Position numbers and translations under genes: made by a program. The notes beneath the pieces were generated by a model. That model was given only the letters and a program-made list of their open reading frames with translations. It ran no database searches and had not been told where the DNA came from. From contig JAFNAJ010000088.1 in the NCBI GenBank assembly GCA_017860085.1, forward strand, positions 1 through 10,472: a stretch of DNA of 10,472 nt, given 5' to 3'. Below are positions 6,725-10,472 of this stretch, one piece after another (the stretch's first letter is position 1; the number at the start of each line of letters is the position of its first letter). This DNA comes from Acidobacteriota bacterium. Lineage in GTDB: Bacteria; Acidobacteriota; Vicinamibacteria; Vicinamibacterales; JAFNAJ01.

Positions 6725-7105
6725 ATGGCCGACCACGCACAAGACGCCGGCACCCGGTCCCCGAGAAGACGGGGAGGCTCCGACTCGTCGCAGTCGCGTC
6801 GGCGGTTGTTGCAGTACGCCCTGACGTTCATTGCCGGCCTGCTCATCATCAACGCCCTCGCTGGCGACCGCGGCCTGATCGAGATCCGGCGCGTCGAGCG
6901 CGAGTACCGCCAGGTTGAGGGACAGCTCGCCAGCCTGCGGCAGGAGAACTCGAGGCTGCGCCACGAGGCCCGGCGCTTGCGCGAAGACCCGAAGGCCATC
7001 GAAGAGGCGGCTCGCGAAGAACTCGGCCTCATGCGCCCGGACGAGGTCCTGTTCATCATCAAGGACGTCGACGGACCCAACCCGCACGTCGCCCGCACCC
7101 GTTGA
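6725..7105 (+). CDS. ftsB: FtsB/DivIC-family cell-division (septum formation initiator) protein
   Basis: A 126-residue bitopic membrane protein. The N-terminus (1-27) is hydrophilic and arginine-rich, therefore cytoplasmic; a single membrane helix spans about 29-46 (LLQYALTFIAGLLIINAL); a coiled coil runs from about 52 to 88 (IEIRRVEREYRQVEGQL onward); and a short C-terminal block carries EEAAREELGLMRPDEVLFII, the pattern that follows the coiled coil in FtsB/DivIC. These proteins join FtsL and FtsQ (DivIB) at the division site and help activate septal peptidoglycan synthesis. FtsB versus DivIC cannot be decided from sequence alone, and no other division gene is in view. ATG at 6725 lacks a Shine-Dalgarno sequence; the longer in-frame extension upstream would run back through cutA and the promoter region, so it is rejected. 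The predicted start of transcription near 6717 would leave an almost leaderless mRNA. Confidence 0.88.
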   Translation: MADHAQDAGTRSPRRRGGSDSSQSRRRLLQYALTFIAGLLIINALAGDRGLIEIRRVEREYRQVEGQLASLRQENSRLRHEARRLREDPKAIEEAAREELGLMRPDEVLFIIKDVDGPNPHVARTR

Positions 7106-7130
7106 TTCAACTCCCCGGCTCTGGTATCCT
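7102..7130 (+). promoter_or_regulatory. Promoter of the initiator tRNA gene
   Basis: TTGATT (7102-7107, four of six to TTGACA) and TATCCT (7125-7130, four of six to TATAAT) are exactly 17 bases apart, and the -10 is preceded by TGG, an extended -10 motif. The -35 overlaps the TGA stop of the upstream gene at 7103-7105. Transcription would start near 7137, about 36 bases before the mature tRNA. Confidence 0.65.
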
Positions 7131-7142
7131 TTCTTGGTTGCG

Positions 7143-7160
7143 GTGATGACCGATCATCGC
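7143..7160 (+). other. Small hairpin in the tRNA-fMet 5' leader
   Basis: GTGATGA (7143-7149) pairs with TCATCGC (7154-7160), seven pairs with one G-T wobble, around a CCGA loop. It falls between the predicted transcription start and the tRNA, in the leader that RNase P removes. It may be incidental. Confidence 0.35.
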
Positions 7161-7172
7161 GTAAGGTTGTGA

Positions 7173-7249
<77 letters not shown>

Positions 7250-7260
7250 ATACACAGACA

Positions 7261-7295
7261 AAGGGTTGCAGCCTCCAGGCTGTGACCCTTTTTTT
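7261..7295 (+). terminator. Rho-independent terminator of the tRNA-fMet unit
   Basis: A 13-pair stem (7261-7273 with 7278-7290; two adjacent G-T wobbles) with loop TCCA is followed by a run of T residues to 7295. It begins 11 bases after the tRNA CCA end. Because the stem begins with A residues and ends in T, it may also act weakly on the opposite strand. Confidence 0.92.
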
Positions 7296-7328
7296 CGTTG
7301 CCTGCGCTCAGTCCGCCTGATGGCCTCC

Positions 7329-8333
7329 ATGCCCGAACCGCTCCGCGTCGCCTTCCTCGGATGCGGCTTCATCACCGGGGTGCACAGCCGCCATCTGCGA
7401 TGGCTGAGGCGAGACATCGCGTGCGCGTATGCGAGCCGCGATCAGGCCAAGGCCGCGGAGTTCTGTCGACGCTTCCGTGGCGCCGCCAGCTATGCGAGCT
7501 ACGACGCGGCCATCGACGACCCGCGCGTGGACGCCGTGGTCGTGGCGGTCCCGCCGCGATTCCATCTGGAACTGACCCTGCGGGCCCTCGCCGCCGGCAA
7601 GCACGTGGTCGTCGAGAAGCCCGCGTTCCTGCGGATGGACGAGTACCAGCAGGCGCTCGAGGCCCGAGACCGCGCGCGACGCATCGTGCTCGTGGGCGAG
7701 AACGACCACTACAAGCCCCTGGCCGTCGCCCTGCGCCGGCTGGTGGCCGAGGGCGTCGTCGGCGAGATGGTGTTCGGCCACTTCACCACGCTGGTCAAGA
7801 AGTTCAAGTCGGCGACTGACTGGCGCAACGACGAGGCGATGGCCGGCGGCGACGCGTTCTTCGAGGAAGGCATCCACTGGCTGCACCTGGCAGGCAGCCT
7901 AGGCCCCAGGATCACGACGATTCAGGGCCACCGGCCCGCGGTGTCGCGCGAGGGGCCGGACCGGCGCGCCAAGAGCATGATGGTCGCGTTCCGCTACGAT
8001 AATGGGGCGGTGGGTACGCTGTATTACTCGCGCGAGGTGCCCTCGCTGCTGCGGGGGCTCAGGCTGTCGAAGCTCTTCGGGCGCGATGGCATCATCACCT
8101 TCGAGAGCAACGGCCTGTTCGTGGTGGCGAGGGGCCGGGGGTGGCCGCGGCTTCTCTGTCCCGGCGTGCGCGACATCCGCGGCTACCAGGCGATGTATCG
8201 GGACTTCGTGCGCGCCGTGCGGGGCGGCGCCCCCCCCGAGATGAGCCTCGAGCGGGCCATCGACGATCAACGACTGATGGATCAGGTCTACGCGAGCCTC
8301 GAGCCCGCTGGGCAGCCGGCCGGCAGCCGGTAG
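7329..8333 (+). CDS. Gfo/Idh/MocA-family NAD(P)-dependent oxidoreductase
   Basis: A 334-residue cytoplasmic dehydrogenase of the glucose-fructose oxidoreductase / inositol dehydrogenase type. The N-terminal Rossmann fold begins RVAFLGCGFITGVHS (nucleotide loop at 11-16), continues with AVVVAVPPRFHLEL and reaches the family hallmark EKP at 96-98. The C-terminal domain has GENDHYKPL (123-131), which replaces the usual 'N-x-R-F' type block, and EEGIHWLHLAG (179-189), where the histidine in GIH is the usual active-site position (H183). Members oxidise or reduce sugars, inositols or biliverdin; the substrate cannot be told. ATG at 7329 is preferred for the short lead into the Rossmann fold; ATG at 7320 adds three residues, and neither has a clear ribosome site. 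An ATG at 7266 lies inside the tRNA terminator and is rejected. The GMC gene follows after 19 bases, so the two are probably co-transcribed. Confidence 0.91.
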   Translation: MPEPLRVAFLGCGFITGVHSRHLRWLRRDIACAYASRDQAKAAEFCRRFRGAASYASYDAAIDDPRVDAVVVAVPPRFHLELTLRALAAGKHVVVEKPAFLRMDEYQQALEARDRARRIVLVGENDHYKPLAVALRRLVAEGVVGEMVFGHFTTLVKKFKSATDWRNDEAMAGGDAFFEEGIHWLHLAGSLGPRITTIQGHRPAVSREGPDRRAKSMMVAFRYDNGAVGTLYYSREVPSLLRGLRLSKLFGRDGIITFESNGLFVVARGRGWPRLLCPGVRDIRGYQAMYRDFVRAVRGGAPPEMSLERAIDDQRLMDQVYASLEPAGQPAGSR

Positions 8334-8352
8334 GGCGCGGACCTGCTTGCCC

Positions 8353-9867
8353 ATGCGGACCGAGCACTACGACGTCATCATCATCGGCAGCGGGGCTGGC
8401 GGCGGGACCATGGCTCATGCCTTGTCCTCGAGCGGTGCGCGCCTGCTCATCCTCGAGCGCGGCGACTTCATCCCCTCGGAGGACGAGAACTGGAGCCCCG
8501 AGGCGGTCTGGAAGCACCTCCGCTATCGGACGACCGAGCACTGGCTCGACCACCGGGGCCGCGCGTTCCGCCCGTATGCGCACTACTGCGTCGGGGGGAA
8601 CACCAAGTTCTGGGGCAGCGTCCTCTACCGCCTGCGACCGGACGACTTCGACGCCGTGGAGCACGCCGACGGCGTCTCGCCCGCGTGGCCCATCGACTAC
8701 CGGACGCTGGAGCCGTACTACGAGCGGGCCGAGCGCCTCTACCACGTGCACGGCCAGCACGGCGCCGACCCCACCGAGGCGCCCCGGGGGCCATTCCCGT
8801 ACGAGCCGATTCCGCACGCTCCGGAGATCGCGGAGCTCGTGGAGCGGTTGCGGCAGCAGGGGCTGAACCCCTCGCCCCTGCCGCTCGGACTCATCAACCC
8901 CGGCCAGGAGAACGGCTGCGTCCTCTGCAACACGTGCAACTCGTTCCCCTGTAAGGTTCACGCCAAGAGCGAGGCCGACGTGTGCTGCGTGCGGCCCGCC
9001 ACGCAACAACCGAACGTCACGCTGTGGACCAACGCCTACGCGCGGCGCTTGCTCACCGATCCGGCCGGCCGGACGGTCGAGGCCGTCGAGGTGGAGCGGA
9101 ACGGCGAGACGCTCCGCGTCGAGGCATCGGTCGTCGTCGTCTCGTGCGGGGCCGTCAACTCGGCGGCGCTGCTGCTCCGCTCGGCCAACGACAGGCACCC
9201 GGAGGGGCTGGCCAACTCCTCGGGGCTGGTGGGTCGCCGCTACATGGCGCACCTGGCCACCATGATGCAGGGCTTCCACCCGTTCCGCCTGAACGGCACC
9301 GTCTTTCAGAAGACGGTGGCGATCAACGATTTCTATCGCCGCGGGCCCGACACCGACTACCCCCTCGGCCAGATCCAGTCGCAGGGACGGACCCACGGCG
9401 TCATGGCCCAGACGGTGGTGCCGTCGGTGCCCCTCTGGGCGTACGAGGCGTGGGTGGCGCGCGGCGTCGACTGGCTCGCCATGTCCGAGGACCTGCCGCG
9501 GCTGGACAATCGCGTCATCGTCCAACCCGACGGCGGCATCCGCCTCAGCTATCGCGCCAACAACCTGGTCGCTCACCGGAGGCTGGTGACCGAGACCAAG
9601 CGAATCCTCAAGCGCCTGGGCTTCTGGATCGTGATGACCCATTCGCACGAGGAGCGCAACACCACGCACCAGTGCGGCACGCTGTGTTTTGGGACCGACC
9701 CGCGCGAGTCGGTGCTCGACCCCTACTGCCGCTCGCACGACATCGCGAACCTCTTCGTCGTCGACGCCTCGTTCTTTCCCTCGTCGGCCGCCGTCAACCC
9801 CGCGCTGACGATTGCCGCCCAGGCCCTGCGCGTCGCCGATCACATCAAGGAGAACGATCTTGGGTAA
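8353..9867 (+). CDS. GMC-family FAD-dependent oxidoreductase with a cysteine cluster
   Basis: A 504-residue flavoprotein of the glucose-methanol-choline family. The FAD dinucleotide motif is at 12-21 (GSGAGGGTMA) with E35 ending the next strand (LLILER); GGNTKFWG at 81-88 is the second flavin block. The C-terminal catalytic region has THQCGTLCFGTDP (H439 as the candidate base), NLFVVDASFFPSSAAVNPAL (N482 as its partner) and a final helix. Between the flavin blocks sits a cysteine group: C189, C192, C195 and C200 (CVLCNTCNSFPC), then C211-C212. Related bacterial sugar dehydrogenases carry an Fe-S cluster and pass electrons onward instead of reducing oxygen, so this enzyme may do the same. No signal peptide or gluconate-dehydrogenase-type small subunit is visible here. 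ATG at 8353 is chosen; a TTG at 8347 would add two residues. Substrate is unknown, probably a sugar or polyol. Confidence 0.93.
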   Translation: MRTEHYDVIIIGSGAGGGTMAHALSSSGARLLILERGDFIPSEDENWSPEAVWKHLRYRTTEHWLDHRGRAFRPYAHYCVGGNTKFWGSVLYRLRPDDFDAVEHADGVSPAWPIDYRTLEPYYERAERLYHVHGQHGADPTEAPRGPFPYEPIPHAPEIAELVERLRQQGLNPSPLPLGLINPGQENGCVLCNTCNSFPCKVHAKSEADVCCVRPATQQPNVTLWTNAYARRLLTDPAGRTVEAVEVERNGETLRVEASVVVVSCGAVNSAALLLRSANDRHPEGLANSSGLVGRRYMAHLATMMQGFHPFRLNGTVFQKTVAINDFYRRGPDTDYPLGQIQSQGRTHGVMAQTVVPSVPLWAYEAWVARGVDWLAMSEDLPRLDNRVIVQPDGGIRLSYRANNLVAHRRLVTETKRILKRLGFWIVMTHSHEERNTTHQCGTLCFGTDPRESVLDPYCRSHDIANLFVVDASFFPSSAAVNPALTIAAQALRVADHIKENDLG

Positions 9868-9882
9868 GGACCGGCGCCGGGC

Positions 9883-10008
9883 GGTAGCCGGTGGGCGCTG
9901 GCCAGCAGCCGGTGGGCGGTGGGCGCTGGCCGGTAGCCGGTGGGCAGTAGCCGGTGGTCGGTGGCCGCTGGGCGCTAGCCGGTAGGCGCTGGGCGGTAGC
10001 CGGTAGCC
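9883..10008. repeat. Tandem array of 18 degenerate heptanucleotide units (GGTAGCC / GGTGGGC type)
   Basis: From 9883 the sequence divides without slippage into 18 units of exactly seven bases, with a consensus near G-G-T-(A/G)-G-(C/G)-C. Exact unit types recur: GGTAGCC (four times), GGTGGGC (four), GCTGGGC (two) and GCTGGCC (two); others differ by one or two bases. Two more degenerate units may precede it (9869-9882). The array fills nearly all of the gap between the GMC stop and the ribosome site of the VOC gene. On the minus strand it is translatable as a seven-residue PPSAYRL-like repeat, which is an artefact of 3 x 7 periodicity and not a gene. Confidence 0.9.
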
Positions 10009-10026
10009 GGAAATGGAGTCAGTAAC

Positions 10027-10472
10027 GTGAAAGCACGGTCCTTCAGCCACGTCGGCATCACGGTGTCGGACTTCAACAAGGCCGTCCAGTTCTACTGGGA
10101 CGTGTTCGGGTGCCCGCTGGTGGGCGTGGCCGACACTCCACCCGACCGCGTGCGGTCGTTCTTCGGAGTGGACGGCGAGGTGCCCAGCTGCAAGATCGGC
10201 TGGATTCGCGCGCCGGGCGGCGGGGTGCTCGAGATCTTCGAGTTCCAGCCCCAGCTGCCTGCCACGACCATCCCGTGGAACCGGGTGGGGCTCACCCACT
10301 TCTGCTTCAACGTGCGCAACACGCAGAAGTGGTACGACTACCTGCGGAGCAAGGGCGTCGAATGCGTCAGCAAGCCCGAGCAGTCGCCGCGCGGGCACTG
10401 GTTCTTCTTCGTCCGCGACTTCGACGGCAACCTCATCGAGCTCATCGACCTCGGCTACATGCACTACGTCGT
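10027..10472 (+). CDS. VOC-superfamily protein (glyoxalase/extradiol dioxygenase fold), 3' end outside window
   Basis: The first 148 residues of a vicinal-oxygen-chelate protein are visible; the gene runs off the window. Two beta-alpha-beta-beta-beta modules can be seen: SFSHVGITVSD to VLEIFEF and VGLTHFCFNV to NLIELIDLG. The expected metal ligands are at H8, E69, H91 and E138, so a mononuclear metal site looks intact. The spacing of about 60 residues from H8 to E69 is of the lactoylglutathione-lyase / methylmalonyl-CoA-epimerase type. VOC enzymes cover isomerases, epimerases, lyases and dioxygenases, and the substrate cannot be assigned. The GTG start at 10027 is supported by GGAG (10015-10018) eight bases upstream and by the immediate start of the fold. 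The heptamer array lies directly upstream. The gene may continue the Gfo/Idh/MocA-GMC operon, with a 159-base gap. Confidence 0.9.
   Translation, partial: MKARSFSHVGITVSDFNKAVQFYWDVFGCPLVGVADTPPDRVRSFFGVDGEVPSCKIGWIRAPGGGVLEIFEFQPQLPATTIPWNRVGLTHFCFNVRNTQKWYDYLRSKGVECVSKPEQSPRGHWFFFVRDFDGNLIELIDLGYMHYV

Noticed and set aside
8095..10464. Very long minus-strand open frame (789 codons) across the GMC, heptamer and VOC region
   Set aside because: Antisense to two well-supported genes; its PPSAYRL-like repeat is only the seven-base array translated in frame.

Overview
The window is GC-rich (roughly two thirds G+C by eye) and densely coded, with third positions dominated by G and C. The gene content (urocanate hydratase, RNase III behind a membrane PP2C phosphatase, CutA, an FtsB-like protein, an initiator tRNA and a Gfo/Idh/MocA + GMC oxidoreductase pair) and the style of the intergenic repeats (a degenerate GGTAGCC-type heptamer array and a CGCAGACCT-TC-AGGTCTGCG palindrome) fit a free-living Acidobacteriota bacterium, probably Vicinamibacteria-like. 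That assignment is an inference from composition and recollection, not from a search. No stretch over 300 bases lacks a gene.

Layout. 1-1793 (+): the C-terminal third of urocanate hydratase (hutU, histidine catabolism), overlapped by four bases (ATGA) by a 387-residue P-loop ATPase with an arginine in place of the Walker A lysine and a probable C-terminal winged helix. 1828-4913 (-): a two-gene operon read leftwards, a 730-residue membrane sensor phosphatase (HAMP + coiled coil + SpoIIE/RsbU-type PP2C) followed, with a one-base TGATG overlap, by an RNase III that carries an N-terminal DUF2007-like domain and ends in a truncated double-stranded-RNA-binding domain. It converges on the ATPase gene. 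4994-6151 (+): a cystathionine gamma-lyase/synthase-family PLP enzyme, diverging from the phosphatase. 6252-6665 (-): cutA, whose stop codon lies in the centre of a 20-base palindrome.

6666-6724 is a short divergent region holding a nearly symmetric inverted repeat (TTGTAC-N16-GTACAA) that can be read as a weak sigma70-like promoter on both strands, for cutA to the left and an ftsB/divIC-like division gene to the right (6725-7105). Next comes a self-contained initiator tRNA-fMet unit: promoter overlapping the ftsB stop, tRNA at 7173-7249 with encoded CCA, and a strong intrinsic terminator at 7261-7295.

7329-10472 (+): a Gfo/Idh/MocA oxidoreductase and, 19 bases later, an FAD-dependent GMC oxidoreductase with a ferredoxin-like cysteine cluster; then an array of 18 degenerate 7-base units, then a VOC (glyoxalase/dioxygenase-fold) protein running off the end. 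These three could form a carbohydrate or polyol oxidation cluster, but no substrate can be read from the sequence. I did not find a clearly new multi-gene system. The most unusual items are the DUF2007-RNase III fusion with its shortened RNA-binding domain, the arginine-finger-like Walker A ATPase coupled to hutU, the symmetric cutA/ftsB promoter region and the heptamer array.
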